Shown here in pieces: positions 29,592 through 42,069 of a DNA stretch of 64,000 nucleotides (the stretch's first letter is position 1; each line of letters begins with the position of its first letter). The position numbers and the translations under genes are program-made. The notes beneath the pieces are model-generated. The model was not told where the DNA came from and ran no database searches. It saw only the letters and a program-made list of their open reading frames with translations. Source of the stretch: an uncultured Micrococcales bacterium (lineage in GTDB: Bacteria > Actinomycetota > Actinomycetes > Actinomycetales > Microbacteriaceae); assembly GCA_913062975.1 (NCBI GenBank), contig CAJXZO010000001.1:186001-250000 (forward strand). The letters are read 5' to 3'.

Positions 29592-30435
29592 CCAGTTGCA
29601 AAACATTTTTTAGGAGCATCACCCTGGTCATTGGACCAACTCCCCCAGGGTTGGGTGACATCCAGCCTGCAATGTTTGCAACGTCTGGATGAACATCGCC
29701 AACCAAGCCGTTTTCAGTTCTGGTGATTCCAACATCAAACACTGCCGCCCCTGGTTTTATATCTTCTGGTCGGATCATGTGCGGGACACCGGTAGCGGCG
29801 ACCACAATGTCTGCATCCGATATCAGTTCTGGCAAATCTAAACTGCTGGAATGCGCAATCTGAACAGTTGCGTCAACTCCCTTTCTTGTAAGCAGAAGCC
29901 CAAGTGGCCTGCCCACGGTCACTCCCCTGCCAATAATCAGTGCCTTTTTGCCCTTGGTTTCAATTTCGAATCTTCTGCAAAGCTCCAAAATTCCCGAGGG
30001 TGTGCAGGGAAGTGGGGTAGAGATATCACCTGAAGCGTTCAGCACTAATCGACCTAAATTAATTGGATGCAAGCCATCCGCATCTTTCTTGGGGTCAATG
30101 ACCTCAAGCAATTTATTGGTGTCAACTCCACCAGGCAAGGGCAGTTGAACTATAAAACCCGATACCTCAGGGGCGGAATTTAGATCATTGATTGCGTATT
30201 CGATGTCTATTTCAGAAGCAGTTGAGGGCAGGTCGACCCGAATAGACTCAATTCCTACCTGCTGACAATCTCGATGTTTACCAGCCACGTAGCTTTGACT
30301 CCCAGGATTATCCCCCACCAGGAGAGTTCCCAAGCCAGGGGTAATGCCTTCAGTCTTTAGCTTGGATACTTCGATACTGATTTCATCTTTAATTTCGGCA
30401 GCAGTTTTTTTACCATCAATTACTTGTGCTGCCAC
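29575..30435 (-). CDS. folD: Methylenetetrahydrofolate dehydrogenase / methenyltetrahydrofolate cyclohydrolase
   Basis: VGDNPGSQSYVAGK, VQLPLPGGVD, PCTPSGILEL, GRGVTVGRPLG, PNPGGVGPMT motifs. Confidence 0.95.
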   Translation of the reverse strand: MAAQVIDGKKTAAEIKDEISIEVSKLKTEGITPGLGTLLVGDNPGSQSYVAGKHRDCQQVGIESIRVDLPSTASEIDIEYAINDLNSAPEVSGFIVQLPLPGGVDTNKLLEVIDPKKDADGLHPINLGRLVLNASGDISTPLPCTPSGILELCRRFEIETKGKKALIIGRGVTVGRPLGLLLTRKGVDATVQIAHSSSLDLPELISDADIVVAATGVPHMIRPEDIKPGAAVFDVGITRTENGLVGDVHPDVANIAGWMSPNPGGVGPMTRVMLLKNVLQLAKTDS

Positions 30436-30438
30436 TCA

Positions 30439-31728
30439 CTACCAGCTCTCGTGGCCCTCATAAAGAGGAAACGCATCAGTAAGTGCTTTTACCCTTGCCT
30501 GCAAAGCAGGGATATCAGGGTTTGGTTTGATGCTGTTTGCAATTATGTCTGCAACCTCAGAAAACTCAGTTTCTGCAAAACCTCTGGTTGCCAAAGCTGG
30601 AGTTCCAATTCGGATTCCGCTTGTAACCATGGGGGGTCTGGGGTCATTAGGAACGCTATTTCTGTTAATGGTGATTCCAACTTCGTGCAGAAGGTCTTCC
30701 GCTCCCTTACCGTCAATCTCTGCGTTTCTTAGATCAACTAGTACAAGGTGAACGTCACTACCACCGGTCAGGACTCCAATTCCAGCCTCGGCAACATCAG
30801 CCTCAACTAGACGCTTTGCAATGATGTTTGCACCTTGAACAGTCCTGGTTTGGCGATCCTTGAAATCATCAGCCATGGCAGCTTTGAACGCCACCGCCTT
30901 TGCTGCAACCACGTGCATAAGGGGTCCGCCCTGCTGACCCGGGAAGACAGCACTGTCAATCTTCTTAGCGAACTCCTGCTTGCAAAGAATCAAGCCAGAA
31001 CGAGGTCCAGCGAGGGTTTTGTGAACGGTTGTCGAGACAACATCTGCATAAGGAACGGGGGATGGGTGAACCCCGGCTGCAACCAAACCTGCGAAGTGAG
31101 CCATGTCAACCCAGAACTTTGCGCCAACCTCGTCAGCAATTTCTCTAAACTTAGCAAAATCTAAGTGCCTAGGGTATGCACTCCAACCAGCAATAATTAC
31201 TGCTGGCTTCACCTCCAGAGCCCGCTCTCGAACGTGATCCATGTCAATTAGGCCTTCGTCGTTTACCTGGTATGAGTGGGCCTCGTACATCTTTCCGCTG
31301 AAATTCAAATGCATTCCGTGGGTCAGGTGACCGCCGTGGGCCAAATCCAGACCCAAAATCTTCTCCCCAGGCTTCGCCAGTGCCATCAAAACTGCAGCTG
31401 AGGCAGACGCGCCTGAGTGTGGCTGAACATTTGCATGATCTGCCCCAAAAAGTTCCTTTGCACGGTCAATTGCCAAATTCTCTGCAACGTCAACCACTTC
31501 ACAGCCACCGTAGTATCGTCTCCCGGGGTAGCCCTCTGCATACTTATTGGTGAGCACAGAACCCTGAGTTTCCAATATGGCCCTGGAGACAAAGTTTTCA
31601 CTTGCAATCATCTCTAGCGTTCCGCGCTGACGCTCAAGCTCTTGCTCCAGCACTGCTGCTATTTCGGGGTCGACTTCACTCAGCGACGCACCAAAACCGT
31701 TAGGTGTCTTTATCAGGGTTCTTGTCAT
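30439..31728 (-). CDS. glyA: Serine hydroxymethyltransferase
   Basis: [38 protein letters not shown] motifs. Confidence 0.96.
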   Translation of the reverse strand: MTRTLIKTPNGFGASLSEVDPEIAAVLEQELERQRGTLEMIASENFVSRAILETQGSVLTNKYAEGYPGRRYYGGCEVVDVAENLAIDRAKELFGADHANVQPHSGASASAAVLMALAKPGEKILGLDLAHGGHLTHGMHLNFSGKMYEAHSYQVNDEGLIDMDHVRERALEVKPAVIIAGWSAYPRHLDFAKFREIADEVGAKFWVDMAHFAGLVAAGVHPSPVPYADVVSTTVHKTLAGPRSGLILCKQEFAKKIDSAVFPGQQGGPLMHVVAAKAVAFKAAMADDFKDRQTRTVQGANIIAKRLVEADVAEAGIGVLTGGSDVHLVLVDLRNAEIDGKGAEDLLHEVGITINRNSVPNDPRPPMVTSGIRIGTPALATRGFAETEFSEVADIIANSIKPNPDIPALQARVKALTDAFPLYEGHESW

Positions 31729-31786
31729 GCTCCAGATTCTAACATCCGACTAGGTGAAAAACTGTTGAGGGCAAACCCCTAGAATT

Positions 31787-32644
31787 ATGCCCATGCCAAA
31801 TCAAGAACACTGGGTACTTACTTTTGTTTGCCCCGACAAGCCAGGAATTGTTCATGCAATTTCGGGAGCAGTTGTGCAAGCACAGGGAAACATCACAGAA
31901 TCCAAGCAGTTCACCAGTGAGAGCAATCACTTTTTCATGCGCTTGCAGATTGAGTCATCAATTTCCAAATCTGAATTTGAAACCGTCATCCAAGAAATTG
32001 CTGAAGCGTATCAGATGGAATGGCAACTTGATGTTGTTGGCAGACGCATGAAGACCTTGGTTTTGGCATCAAAGGCAGCGCACTGCCTAAATGACATGCT
32101 GTTTAGACAACTTTCTGGGCAATTGCCCATCGAGGTAGAGGCAGTTTTGGCAAACCACCCAGATCTAAAATCTCTTGCTGAGTTTTACAAGACCCCATTT
32201 GAGCATCACAGTATCGAATCGGCTAACGACAAGCACAATTTTGAAAAACGCATCGAAGAACTAATTGAACAAAAAGAAATCGAACTAATTGTTCTAGCTA
32301 GATACATGCAAATTCTCAGTCCAGAGTTTTGTGCCAGACATGCTGGAAAAATTATCAATATTCACCACTCATTCTTGCCAGGCTTCAAGGGTGCGAACCC
32401 CTACGCTCAAGCTCACCAGCGTGGCGTGAAGCTAATTGGAGCCACCGCTCATTTCGTCACCGAAGATTTGGACGAGGGTCCGATTATTGAACAGAACGTT
32501 GACCGCGTGACCCATGAGGAATCAAAGCAGAAACTAGTTCGCATCGGTCAAGACATTGAATCTCGCACCCTCGCCCAAGCCGTCAGCTGGTTTGCTGAGC
32601 ATCGAGTGCTAGTCGATGGCTCTCGAACGATTGTTTTTAGTTAG
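31787..32644 (+). CDS. purU: Formyltetrahydrofolate deformylase
   Basis: N-terminal ACT-like domain plus formyl-transferase fold ([17 protein letters not shown]). Confidence 0.94.
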   Translation: MPMPNQEHWVLTFVCPDKPGIVHAISGAVVQAQGNITESKQFTSESNHFFMRLQIESSISKSEFETVIQEIAEAYQMEWQLDVVGRRMKTLVLASKAAHCLNDMLFRQLSGQLPIEVEAVLANHPDLKSLAEFYKTPFEHHSIESANDKHNFEKRIEELIEQKEIELIVLARYMQILSPEFCARHAGKIINIHHSFLPGFKGANPYAQAHQRGVKLIGATAHFVTEDLDEGPIIEQNVDRVTHEESKQKLVRIGQDIESRTLAQAVSWFAEHRVLVDGSRTIVFS

Positions 32645-34960
32645 AACTATCACCGCCAGCAGCAAGGCCAACACGACTAAAGCGGCAATCACTATTGCCC
32701 AGACGTTAACCGTCTCCTGATCTGAAGTGGTTGCTGCTTGATTAATTTCTTGGCTTCCAGTGAACACCGCCTCCGGCAAGTCACGGTATTCAATTGCTGG
32801 TGGGTTTAGGTTTTGTTGGACATCTCCTGTTGGTTCTGACCCTACTTCATCACGCTCCCCAAGTGGCGATTGTTCATCATCGCTCTGCTGAATCGACTCC
32901 ACCTGTGTGTTCGTATCCTCCTCCGCAGAAATCGTTGCCTCAGGCTCTATTTCGGTCTCAGACGTGATTTCTGACCCAGCATCATCCTCTGGTTGCGAAT
33001 CGGTTTCAGGGTCTGAAATAGGCTCTGGTTCAATCCCTTGATCCACATCGGGTCCGCTCGGGTTCTCAATCACAGCCGACCCTTGATCTCTGTCCTCAGC
33101 TGGCGCTGGTTCTGGATTGGGTCTTGGTTCAGGCGCTGGCTCCGACTCAGATTCTGGCTCAGGGTTTGGCTCAACCTCGGGAGCTGGTTCAGGAGATGGT
33201 TCTGGATCTGGTGCTGGGGCCGGTTCTGGGGTTGGATCCGGACTTTCCTCTGGTTGAGCTTCCTCAATGATTAATTGTGGGATAGTGAACCTAGTGGTGG
33301 CTGAACTAACTGGTCCTACATTACCAACCGGATCCGCAAGTGACTCTGCAGGAAGTGTCCAGCTGACCTCACCACTGGAACAACCCTTGGTTATCAGTGA
33401 CATTCCAGATTCATTCTGTTCTGAATAAATTCTGCATTCTTGGCTACCCTCAAAATTAAATTGTTCAAAAGTTGCAGGAGTTTCGCTAAACACCACAGGT
33501 GTAACCGACATCATCTCCTGGACGGGTTCTTCGAGTTGCTCAATATGGGTCTCCTGAAACTCAATACTCGGTTCAGTTAGATCAATTTGAATCAAAACTT
33601 CCATGGGCTCGCCGAGGGATTGGTTTCCAAACTCATCAGTGACCAGCGCTTTGGGTAGAGTCACAGAAACCTCGCCCTCCACGCATTCACTCAAACTCAG
33701 TACGGCGAGGTTTTGTTCTTCAGTTGTGCTGAATTCGCAACCGGTAACCGTTATGTTTTGAAAATCAAATACGCCAGTTTCATCTGTTTCCAGCAGGAGG
33801 TCAAAGCTGGACTGATTGGTCGCCTCTGGGGCGGTTAGCTGAAAATCAGGAGCTACTTTGTCCAGTGCTATTGCCAAACTTAGGTTGCTAAGCGGCAGGT
33901 GTTGGTTTTCGCCCATTGTCCTCGCCTCTATATCCACAACTGCATCTGCCATGCAGTCGCTAAGAATAAGAGAATAGGTGCTTCCTTGAGAACCAAGTTC
34001 CGAACTTGCACATCCTGTGATTTCAAATGCAGATAGGTCGACTGACTGCACTTCCGAATCAAAAGCTAAAGTCACCGAAACCGAATCGGAAGACAGTTGC
34101 CGATAGCTAAATTCTGTTACTTCAGCAGGTTTCTGAAATCTCAAAATGACTAATCCGTCACCCTCTTGCGTTCCCTTACTGTATGTAACTGAGGATGTGT
34201 GATTCGCATCGGCATAGGAAGATCCGCCGCCTCCGCCGCCTGCGTCCATGCAACAGATGTCAGTGTCAGCACCGCCTCCACCGCCGCCGTAATAACCGCC
34301 ACCGCCTGCTCCACCTCCGAAACCGCGCTGGTCGTAACCACCGTCACCACCGAGTCCTAGCTGCCCAGGCTGTCCATCACTGCCACCGGAAGAATTGGTT
34401 TCACCACCAACTCCACCTGCTGACTGCGTTCCCCCGCCTCCAGCATCACCTTGGCCAGGAATTCCGGCATCAGCAACAGTGCCACCGCCATCACCGCCGT
34501 AACCGCCAAAAGGCCCACCCTGACCCCCACCTCCGCCAGCAACCACCACTCGATCGGATAGAGCACTTCCAAACCGCAAATCACTTGCCCCGCCCCCACT
34601 ACCCGGAGGTCCCACGCCACCACCAGAGACCCCACCGCCGTTGAAACCGCCGGGAACTCGATCACCTCTGATTCCAGCGCCACCCACCATCACCGTGATT
34701 GTCTCTGGGAAATCAGATAAAACACCGCTGACAAAACCTCCTTTACCACCGCTTGCACCTCCGCCCTCGGCACCGTAAAGCTCAAACTCAATTTCAGTGA
34801 CTCCGGGAGGGACCTGAAAACTTTGTGCAGAGTCCGTGTTTAGAAACTCAACCTCGCATACACCTTCTTCACATATGGGCGCGGCTATTGATTCCTGGTT
34901 TACGATTTGGCCCAATCCGGCAATGGCCAAGCTGGCAATAATTGCATTTATTTTTCTCAT
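32609..34960 (-). CDS. Surface protein: signal peptide, ALK/LTK-like glycine-rich domain, three Ig-like repeats, Pro/Glu-rich stalk, C-terminal TM anchor
   Basis: 783 aa; [21 protein letters not shown]...[11 protein letters not shown]...GDGLVILRF; acidic [17 protein letters not shown] stretch; C-terminal [21 protein letters not shown] followed by KNNRSR. Confidence 0.85.
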   Translation of the reverse strand: MRKINAIIASLAIAGLGQIVNQESIAAPICEEGVCEVEFLNTDSAQSFQVPPGVTEIEFELYGAEGGGASGGKGGFVSGVLSDFPETITVMVGGAGIRGDRVPGGFNGGGVSGGGVGPPGSGGGASDLRFGSALSDRVVVAGGGGGQGGPFGGYGGDGGGTVADAGIPGQGDAGGGGTQSAGGVGGETNSSGGSDGQPGQLGLGGDGGYDQRGFGGGAGGGGYYGGGGGGADTDICCMDAGGGGGGSSYADANHTSSVTYSKGTQEGDGLVILRFQKPAEVTEFSYRQLSSDSVSVTLAFDSEVQSVDLSAFEITGCASSELGSQGSTYSLILSDCMADAVVDIEARTMGENQHLPLSNLSLAIALDKVAPDFQLTAPEATNQSSFDLLLETDETGVFDFQNITVTGCEFSTTEEQNLAVLSLSECVEGEVSVTLPKALVTDEFGNQSLGEPMEVLIQIDLTEPSIEFQETHIEQLEEPVQEMMSVTPVVFSETPATFEQFNFEGSQECRIYSEQNESGMSLITKGCSSGEVSWTLPAESLADPVGNVGPVSSATTRFTIPQLIIEEAQPEESPDPTPEPAPAPDPEPSPEPAPEVEPNPEPESESEPAPEPRPNPEPAPAEDRDQGSAVIENPSGPDVDQGIEPEPISDPETDSQPEDDAGSEITSETEIEPEATISAEEDTNTQVESIQQSDDEQSPLGERDEVGSEPTGDVQQNLNPPAIEYRDLPEAVFTGSQEINQAATTSDQETVNVWAIVIAALVVLALLLAVIVLTKNNRSRAID

Positions 34961-34975
34961 GAGGAGAAAAATAAA
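34947..34975 (-). repeat. Perfect 12-bp inverted repeat with 5-nt spacer spanning the start codon of the surface protein gene
   Basis: tttatttttctc-atgag-gagaaaaataaa; minus-strand ATG occupies 34960-34958. Confidence 0.85.
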
Positions 34976-35004
34976 ACTCCTGAGCGATTTCGCTCAGGAG
35001 TTTT
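34973..35004. terminator. Intrinsic terminator downstream of icd (potentially bidirectional)
   Basis: aaaactcctgagcg-attt-cgctcaggagtttt, perfect 14-bp stem with A/T flanks. Confidence 0.88.
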
Positions 35005-35016
35005 CCACAGGTGGCT

Positions 35017-36234
35017 CTAGGAGAGCTTGGCCTGCAAATTCTCAGCAAGGCTGTTCATGAACTCATCTGTGGTCTGATAGCCCTGATTCTCACCAACCAA
35101 CAAGGCCAAGTCCTTGGTCATATTGCCTGACTCCACTGTCTCCACAATCGTCTGCTCCAAGGCCTCCGCAAACTTGGCAACCTCTGGGGTGTTGTCAAGT
35201 TTGGCGCGATGCTGCAGTCCCCTGGTCCATGCATAAATCGACGCAATTGGGTTTGTGGATGTTTTCTTGCCCTCTTGCCATTGGCGATAGTGTCTGGTGA
35301 CAGTTCCGTGGGCGGCTTCTGCCAGTGCAACCTTTCCATCTGGAGTTGAAAGCACTGAAGTCATCAACCCAAGCGACCCAAAGCCCTGAGCCACGGTGTC
35401 ACTTTGCACGTCACCGTCATAGTTTTTACAAGCCCAAACGTAGCCACCCTCCCACTTCAAGGCAGCTGCCACCATGTCATCAATCAGGCGGTGTTCATAG
35501 GTCAAACCGGCTTCTTCAAACTTGTCTCGGTATTCGCTGTCAAACACCTCCTGGAAGGCATCTTTAAAAGCGCCATCGTAGGCTTTCAAGATTGTGTTTT
35601 TGGTGGACATGTAAACCGGGTAATTTCTTGAAAGTCCGTAGTTGAAGCTCGATCGTGCAAAGTCCCTAATGGATTCCATGTAGTTATACATGCCCATAGC
35701 GACTCCGCCATCCTCACCATACTCCGCAACCTGCATGGTTTTAGGTTCGCTTCCATCCTCAGGTGTCCAGGTAATGGTTACGGTTCCCTTTCCAGGAACC
35801 TTGAAATCCGTTGCCTTGTACTGGTCTCCGTGAGCGTGACGACCGATGATGATTGGCTGGGTCCAGCCTGGAACCAACCTTGGCACATTAGAGATGATGA
35901 TTGGCTCCCTAAACACAACGCCACCAAGGATGTTCCTGATGGTTCCGTTTGGGCTTCGCCACATCTTTTTTAGACCGAATTCTTCAACACGAGCCTCATC
36001 GGGTGTGATGGTTGCACACTTAACACCGACACCGTGTTTGTTGATGGCCTCTGCTGCGTCGACCGTCACCTGGTCGTCAGTCTTGTCTCGGTGGGTAACT
36101 GAAAGGTCGTAATACTCTAAATCAATGTCTAGAAATGGAAGTATTAGTTTGTCTTTGATGTCCTGCCAGATGATGCGAGTCATCTCGTCACCATCGAGTT
36201 CGACTACCTTGCCAACAACCTTTATTTTGCTCAT
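35017..36234 (-). CDS. icd: Isocitrate dehydrogenase, NADP-dependent (homodimeric, eukaryote-like subfamily)
   Basis: [46 protein letters not shown] motifs. Confidence 0.95.
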   Translation of the reverse strand: MSKIKVVGKVVELDGDEMTRIIWQDIKDKLILPFLDIDLEYYDLSVTHRDKTDDQVTVDAAEAINKHGVGVKCATITPDEARVEEFGLKKMWRSPNGTIRNILGGVVFREPIIISNVPRLVPGWTQPIIIGRHAHGDQYKATDFKVPGKGTVTITWTPEDGSEPKTMQVAEYGEDGGVAMGMYNYMESIRDFARSSFNYGLSRNYPVYMSTKNTILKAYDGAFKDAFQEVFDSEYRDKFEEAGLTYEHRLIDDMVAAALKWEGGYVWACKNYDGDVQSDTVAQGFGSLGLMTSVLSTPDGKVALAEAAHGTVTRHYRQWQEGKKTSTNPIASIYAWTRGLQHRAKLDNTPEVAKFAEALEQTIVETVESGNMTKDLALLVGENQGYQTTDEFMNSLAENLQAKLS

Positions 36235-36299
36235 GAAAAAATCTCCAGAAATAGCCTAAGTTCGCCCTTCAGCCTATCTTGAAATCAAATCTCAGATGT

Positions 36300-38105
36300 C
36301 TAGACCAAAGATTCTCGCCAGGCTTTGTGAAGTTTAGAAAACTTCCCCTCGCCCTCAATCAATTTACTGGGCGAATCGTCTTCAATGATTCGTCCATGCT
36401 CCATCACCAGCACTCGATCTGCAATAGCAACAGTGGAAAGCCTGTGAGCAATGATGATTGCAGTTCTCCCTTTGAGCAGTGTTTGCAATCCGAGCTGCAC
36501 CTGACGCTCGGAGGGGATGTCCAAAGAGCTGGTTGCCTCATCCAAAATTAATACACTCGGGTCTGCCAAAAACGCTCTTGCAAAACTAATCAGCTGCCTC
36601 TGTCCGGCACTGACTCTTCCACCTCGCTTATTGACATCGGTGTCATAGCCATCAGGAAGCTGCATGATGAACTCGTGCGCACCAACTGCTTGAGCTGCCG
36701 CGGCGACCTCCTCGGCTGAGGCGCCGGGCTTGCCAAGGGCTATGTTGTCACTCACGCTGCCGCTAAACAGGTAAGCCTCCTGGGTAACCATCACAATATG
36801 CCTGCGAAGATCAGTCGAAGAAATTTCCCTTAGGTCAATTCCGTCTAATGAGACAGAGCCCAAAACCGGGTCATAGAACCTTGAAATCAATTTGGCCAGG
36901 GTGGATTTACCAGCTCCAGTGGTGCCAACCATGGCTATGGTTTGACCGGCCGGGATATTCAAACTGAATTCTGGCAAAACCGGAACATTATTCGAATAGT
37001 TGAACGAGACCTTGTCAAAATCCAACTCTCCCTGGATTTTTTTCAACTCCGCTGGCTTCTCAGGTTCTGGCACAGTTGGTTCTTCCTCCAGCACACCACT
37101 AATTTTTTCTAATGCCGCACTAGCTGCCTGGTAGGAGTTATAGAAAACTGCAATTCTCTCGATGGGTCCAAAAAACTGCCTTGTATACAAAAGAGCTGCG
37201 GTTAGCACACCGATACCCAATTCGCCCTCAATTACCCTGGAACCGCTGAAAAGCAAAACAAAGGTCATCGCAACACTTCCGGTGAAGATCAAAGATGGGT
37301 CAAAGATTCCAAAAAGCTGAATGGTGCGCTTAGTGATCCTGCGGTAGTCCTCGTTTAGGTCACCATATTTCTGCTGGTTACGCTTTTCGGTCCTGAATGC
37401 CTTGACGGCCCTGATTCCAGTCATGGTTTCAACGAAGTAAACAATCAGCCTTGCGGAGGCAACTCGTGATCGACGGTATTGCAATCTTGCCGAACGAATA
37501 AACCAGCGGGTGATGAAATATAGAGGTATCCAACTGGCCATCAACACCAAAAAACTCTGTGGATCCAAAATCAACAAGGCTCCACCGGTGAAAATCATAA
37601 ACATCAAGCTGACAACCATCTCATTGCCACCTGTGTCCAACAGCTCTCGGATGCTGTCTAGGTCAGATGTCTGCCTGGCAATAACTCTCCCGGAGGTGTA
37701 GCGCTCATGAAACTCAACTGAGAGTTTTTGAGTGTGACGGAACATCCTTTGACGCAGATCTAGCAATACATCCTGATTGATGCGGGCTCCGTAGCGGATG
37801 AAAAATGCAGTCATGGATGCAGTGGCGACTGCCACTAGCAAGTATCCACCAACAGCGGTTAGCAATGGGATCTGGTCGTCGTTTACTGCCGCTGGCAACG
37901 CGGTGTCCAGCGCATAGGCGATGATTGCTGGCCCGATAACTCGCAATAATTGCGAGAGGATTCCAATGCCAAAAGACAGGTAAAGCCTTTTCTTCACCGG
38001 CTGAATCAAAGAAATCAGAAGCTTTAGGCTTCGATTTCTAATTACCTTTGAGTCCTCTTTACTTAGATCACTCTCATCTTCATTCAGGGTTCCGAAGGTG
38101 CTCAA
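36300..38105 (-). CDS. ABC exporter subunit (permease/ATPase)
   Basis: Walker [13 protein letters not shown] signature-like [25 protein letters not shown]. Confidence 0.93.
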   Translation of the reverse strand: MSTFGTLNEDESDLSKEDSKVIRNRSLKLLISLIQPVKKRLYLSFGIGILSQLLRVIGPAIIAYALDTALPAAVNDDQIPLLTAVGGYLLVAVATASMTAFFIRYGARINQDVLLDLRQRMFRHTQKLSVEFHERYTSGRVIARQTSDLDSIRELLDTGGNEMVVSLMFMIFTGGALLILDPQSFLVLMASWIPLYFITRWFIRSARLQYRRSRVASARLIVYFVETMTGIRAVKAFRTEKRNQQKYGDLNEDYRRITKRTIQLFGIFDPSLIFTGSVAMTFVLLFSGSRVIEGELGIGVLTAALLYTRQFFGPIERIAVFYNSYQAASAALEKISGVLEEEPTVPEPEKPAELKKIQGELDFDKVSFNYSNNVPVLPEFSLNIPAGQTIAMVGTTGAGKSTLAKLISRFYDPVLGSVSLDGIDLREISSTDLRRHIVMVTQEAYLFSGSVSDNIALGKPGASAEEVAAAAQAVGAHEFIMQLPDGYDTDVNKRGGRVSAGQRQLISFARAFLADPSVLILDEATSSLDIPSERQVQLGLQTLLKGRTAIIIAHRLSTVAIADRVLVMEHGRIIEDDSPSKLIEGEGKFSKLHKAWRESLV

Positions 38106-39865
38106 ATTATCACCTGCTTCTCTGAATCGAAGCTGGATATAACGTAGCGATAGTGCTCGCTGTTGTTCAACAACTCAGAGTGAGTGCCGATCGCGGTTAT
38201 TTTTCCATCCTGCAACAAAGCCACCCGATCAGCCAACATAACCGTGGATGGTCGATGGGCAACAATTAGCGCGGTGGTGCCAGCCAACACCTTCCGCAAA
38301 GCATTCTCAACCAAGGCCTCAGTGTCAACATCTAATGCGCTCAAGGGGTCATCCATCACCAAAATAGAGGGCTTTGCTGCAACCGCTCTAGCAAGGGCAA
38401 GTCTTTGTCTTTGCCCTCCGGAGAGACTCATCCCCTCCTCACCAATGATGGTTTCAACGCCCTCGGGTAGGTCATAAACGAACTCTGCCTGCGCAATTGA
38501 TAGAGCTTGTTTGAACTCTTCCTCACTGGCATCTGGGCGACCAAGCAAAACATTGTCCCGAACACTTGCAGAAAACAAAGTTGCATCCTCAAAAGCCATG
38601 GCTATGGTGCTTCGAAGTTCGCCAAAACTTAGTTTTCGAATATCCACTCCATCAATCTCGATTGAGCCAGAGGTTGTGTCATACAACCTCGTTGCCAAAG
38701 AAGTCACGGTGGACTTACCGCTGCCGGTGATTCCAATCAGCGCTACAGATTCTCCGGGTTCAATTTTGAAACTAACCCCATCAATCAAATCTCGCTGTTT
38801 GTCAGGGGCATCTGGATAGCGGAAGTGGACATCTTTGAATTCCAGCCGCCCGACAGGGTTTTCAATGCTCTGCAGTTGCTCTTCCTCGGAAATGTCTATT
38901 GGCTGATCAATCACCTCAACAAACCTCTGCACCGCAGCCTTTGCATCCAAGGTAAAGGCCAAGAGGAAACCAAGAGATTCAATTGGCCAACGAAGCACCA
39001 TCACGGTTGCGAAATAACTGACAAGACCACCAAGAGTTAGCTCACCACTGGAGATCAAGTACACACCCGCCAGCAAACTGAGTCCTATTGACAGCTCAGG
39101 GAGCATGATGATGAACAGCCAGAGATTTGAATTAAGTCTCGCCTTTCTAAGTTCAGTCATTCGCAGTTCTTTTGCACCTCGAGAGAAAACGCCTGCTGCC
39201 TGCTCTCCCCTGCCAAAAGCTTTCAATACACGAATTCCGTGAACAGACTCCTCAACATTTGTTGCTAGATCTCCGGCCTGATCTTGAGACTGCCTGCTGG
39301 CCATACCGTATTCCCGTTGATAATTAAAGCCTCTTACCCAAAACGGGAGAGAGCTCACCAACAGAATTGTTCCCAGCATCCAGTGGGTGTTGAACAAAAT
39401 TCCCAAGCCAACTGCAATCATTACGATGTTTGCAATCAACAGCACAAAACCAAAAGAGATCCACCTTCGCAATAAACCTAGGTCTTGGACCGAACGAGAC
39501 AACAACTGCCCACTTGGCCACTGGTCGTGAAAACTAATCGGGAGTTTCTGCAGCTTTTCGTAGAGGTGATTTCGCATCCGTGCTTCCACCTGTGTGCCAG
39601 GCTCCAAGACCAACCACCTGCGAAGCAGAACCAAAATTGCCTCACTGGCCCCGAGGAGCAAAAACAGACCAACTGAACCAAGCAAAAACTGAAGGTTCAA
39701 ATTTTGCTCTAAACCGTTAACCAAATCACGCAGTACCTGCGGCAGTGCAAGCGCAAACATGTGTGCCGCGATGCCCACCAATACCCCAAGCATCAATCTG
39801 GGTATGGTGTTGCCCGCGTATGGAATTAGTCTGGCGAGAGTTGCCAGTAATCCTTTTTCCCGCAT
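38102..39865 (-). CDS. ABC exporter subunit (permease/ATPase), probable heterodimer partner
   Basis: Walker [35 protein letters not shown]; overlaps the next gene by 4 bp. Confidence 0.93.
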   Translation of the reverse strand: MREKGLLATLARLIPYAGNTIPRLMLGVLVGIAAHMFALALPQVLRDLVNGLEQNLNLQFLLGSVGLFLLLGASEAILVLLRRWLVLEPGTQVEARMRNHLYEKLQKLPISFHDQWPSGQLLSRSVQDLGLLRRWISFGFVLLIANIVMIAVGLGILFNTHWMLGTILLVSSLPFWVRGFNYQREYGMASRQSQDQAGDLATNVEESVHGIRVLKAFGRGEQAAGVFSRGAKELRMTELRKARLNSNLWLFIIMLPELSIGLSLLAGVYLISSGELTLGGLVSYFATVMVLRWPIESLGFLLAFTLDAKAAVQRFVEVIDQPIDISEEEQLQSIENPVGRLEFKDVHFRYPDAPDKQRDLIDGVSFKIEPGESVALIGITGSGKSTVTSLATRLYDTTSGSIEIDGVDIRKLSFGELRSTIAMAFEDATLFSASVRDNVLLGRPDASEEEFKQALSIAQAEFVYDLPEGVETIIGEEGMSLSGGQRQRLALARAVAAKPSILVMDDPLSALDVDTEALVENALRKVLAGTTALIVAHRPSTVMLADRVALLQDGKITAIGTHSELLNNSEHYRYVISSFDSEKQVII

Positions 39866-39905
39866 AGTTCCTCAAACTTAGTCAGCGTCTCAGGCTAACA
39901 GCGAT

Positions 39906-41477
39906 CTAGTGGTAAAAATGTCTTTCACCGGTGAAAAACATTGGAATCGAATTGCTCTTCGCCAACTCAATCACCTCTTCATCTCGAATTGAGCCTCCGG
40001 GCTGAACAATTGCTGTTACCCCCGCATCAATCAAAATCTGCAATCCATCGGCAAACGGGAAGAAGGCATCTGATGCCACCACCGATCCAGAAGCTTTGTC
40101 TCCGGCCCTAGTCACCGCCAAGTTGCAAGAGTCTACCCTGTTCACCTGTCCCATTCCAATTCCAACAGAGGCCTTATCTTTGGCAAGCAAGATAGCATTG
40201 GACTTCACCCCGCGAACCGCTCTCCAAGAAAACTCCAAATCTGCCAAAACTTCATTGCTGGGGAGCTTGCCACTCACCAGCTTCCAGTCCCCTGGGTTTA
40301 CTGATTGGAAACGATCTGACTGCTGCACCAAAAACCCACCAGAGATCTGCTTTAACTCTGTTTCTGGGTAACTGAAATCGCCAGCAAGAGAGAGTATTCG
40401 AAGATTTTTCTTCTCGGTCAAAATTGATAATGCCTCAGGGTCAAAGCTTGGAGCAACCACAACTTCTGTGAAAACATCCTTTATTTGATTGGCCATCTCA
40501 ACAGTCAACTTTCGGTTCACCGCAACAACACCACCGAATGCACTGACTGGATCACAATCAAATGCTTTTTTATAGGCCTTTGCGACATCATCTGCTTCAC
40601 CCACCCCGCAAGGGTTTGCGTGTTTGATGATTGCCACAGCAGGGTTTAGGAAATCGTAGGCCACCCTCAGAGCACTGTCCGCATCCACGTAGTTGTTGAA
40701 ACTCATCTCTTTTCCATGCAAAAGCCTTGCCTGCGAAAGCCCAGGTGAAACATCGGTTCGAGCATAAATAGAGGCTGATTGATGTGAGTTTTCGCCGTAG
40801 CGCAAAACGCTTTGCAAGGATGCCTCTATCTCAAGCTTGGGTTCTGCGGATGTGTTTTGCTGAATTTCATTGGCAAGCCAGCCACTAACAGCAGAATCAT
40901 AATTAGCGGTGGTGCTGAATGCTTTCAAAGCCAACTTTTTACGCTCCTGAAGGGTGGTGCCACCCTCAGCAATTGCAGGGGCTAACTGAACATAATCATC
41001 AGGGTGGGTGACGATTGCCACATTGGCAAAGTTTTTTGCACTCGCTCGAACCATCGCTGGTCCACCGATATCTATCTGCTCAACCGCATCATCAAAATCT
41101 GCACCATCTGCAACTGTTTGAACAAATGGGTATAAATTCACCACCACCAGCTCAAATGGCTTTAGCTGCAACTCATTTAGTTGCTGACGATGTTCAGGTT
41201 TACGAAGATCCGCCAACAAACCAGCGTGCACATTTGGGTGAAGTGTTTTTACTCTTCCATCCAAGGTTTCTTGAAAGCCTGTTAGCTCACTTACCTCGGT
41301 CACCGGCATTCCAGCTGCGGCAATGGTCTTAGCGGTGGAGCCGGTGGAGACAATCTCAACTCCGGCAGCAACCAACTGCTTTGCTAGCTCCTCCAAGCCC
41401 GTTTTGTCACTGACTGAAATCAATGCCCGTCTGATTTGAATCCGATCCCGATAGTTCATTGAGTTATCTGTTGCCAT
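39906..41477 (-). CDS. purH: Bifunctional AICAR transformylase / IMP cyclohydrolase
   Basis: [46 protein letters not shown] motifs; start taken at the Met beginning [11 protein letters not shown]. Confidence 0.94.
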   Translation of the reverse strand: MATDNSMNYRDRIQIRRALISVSDKTGLEELAKQLVAAGVEIVSTGSTAKTIAAAGMPVTEVSELTGFQETLDGRVKTLHPNVHAGLLADLRKPEHRQQLNELQLKPFELVVVNLYPFVQTVADGADFDDAVEQIDIGGPAMVRASAKNFANVAIVTHPDDYVQLAPAIAEGGTTLQERKKLALKAFSTTANYDSAVSGWLANEIQQNTSAEPKLEIEASLQSVLRYGENSHQSASIYARTDVSPGLSQARLLHGKEMSFNNYVDADSALRVAYDFLNPAVAIIKHANPCGVGEADDVAKAYKKAFDCDPVSAFGGVVAVNRKLTVEMANQIKDVFTEVVVAPSFDPEALSILTEKKNLRILSLAGDFSYPETELKQISGGFLVQQSDRFQSVNPGDWKLVSGKLPSNEVLADLEFSWRAVRGVKSNAILLAKDKASVGIGMGQVNRVDSCNLAVTRAGDKASGSVVASDAFFPFADGLQILIDAGVTAIVQPGGSIRDEEVIELAKSNSIPMFFTGERHFYH

Positions 41478-42060
41478 CGAATTCCTCCAAATTGATTTTT
41501 CCCTCAGCAATGTTTCTAACCACCCCAACAAGCATCATCTGCTCTTGGACCTTAATTCTCTCGTGCAGGCTCTGCTCATCATCATCAGGATGAATTTCAA
41601 CCTGTCTTGATTCAATGACTGGTCCCGTGTCAACACCTGCATCAACAACATGAACACTGCAACCAGTTACTTTCTCACCTGATTTCAAAGCATCTCTAAC
41701 CGCATGAGCACCAGGGAAGTTTGGCAATAAAGAGGGATGAAGATTGATGATTTTGGGCGAAAAGCGATCAATGAAAAGCCCTGGCAAGATCTTCATAAAC
41801 CCAGCCAACACAATTAAATCTGGCTTCAGGTGATTGATGTTTGAAGCTAACACCTCGGCCCAATCCTGCCTGGAGTCAAACTTGTCTGGCTCAACCACGA
41901 ATGTTGACACCCCAAACTCCTCCGCATGCATAAGCCCTGCTGCATCCTTGTCACTGCCAACAGCCAGCACCGTTGCTGGGTATAACGGGTTATCGCAGGC
42001 TTTCAAAAGGGAGAGCAGGTTTGATCCAGAGCCTGAAATAAGGGTGACTATGCTGAGCAT
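41464..42060 (-). CDS. purN: Phosphoribosylglycinamide formyltransferase
   Basis: [51 protein letters not shown]. Confidence 0.95.
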   Translation of the reverse strand: MLSIVTLISGSGSNLLSLLKACDNPLYPATVLAVGSDKDAAGLMHAEEFGVSTFVVEPDKFDSRQDWAEVLASNINHLKPDLIVLAGFMKILPGLFIDRFSPKIINLHPSLLPNFPGAHAVRDALKSGEKVTGCSVHVVDAGVDTGPVIESRQVEIHPDDDEQSLHERIKVQEQMMLVGVVRNIAEGKINLEEFDGNR

Positions 42061-42069
42061 TCACTAAGC

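Noticed and set aside
33070-33250. Tandem nucleotide repeats in the Pro/Glu stalk as a possible phase-variable tract
   Set aside because: The repeats are imperfect codon-level PEP/PDP repeats without a homogeneous unit prone to slippage
33038-33274. 78-aa Trp/Arg-rich plus-strand ORF
   Set aside because: Antisense of the Pro/Glu stalk repeat; no independent support
34195-34644. 149-aa plus-strand ORF rich in His/Arg
   Set aside because: It is the antisense of the glycine-codon-rich region of the surface protein; the composition follows from GGN codons read in reverse, with no RBS or family motif
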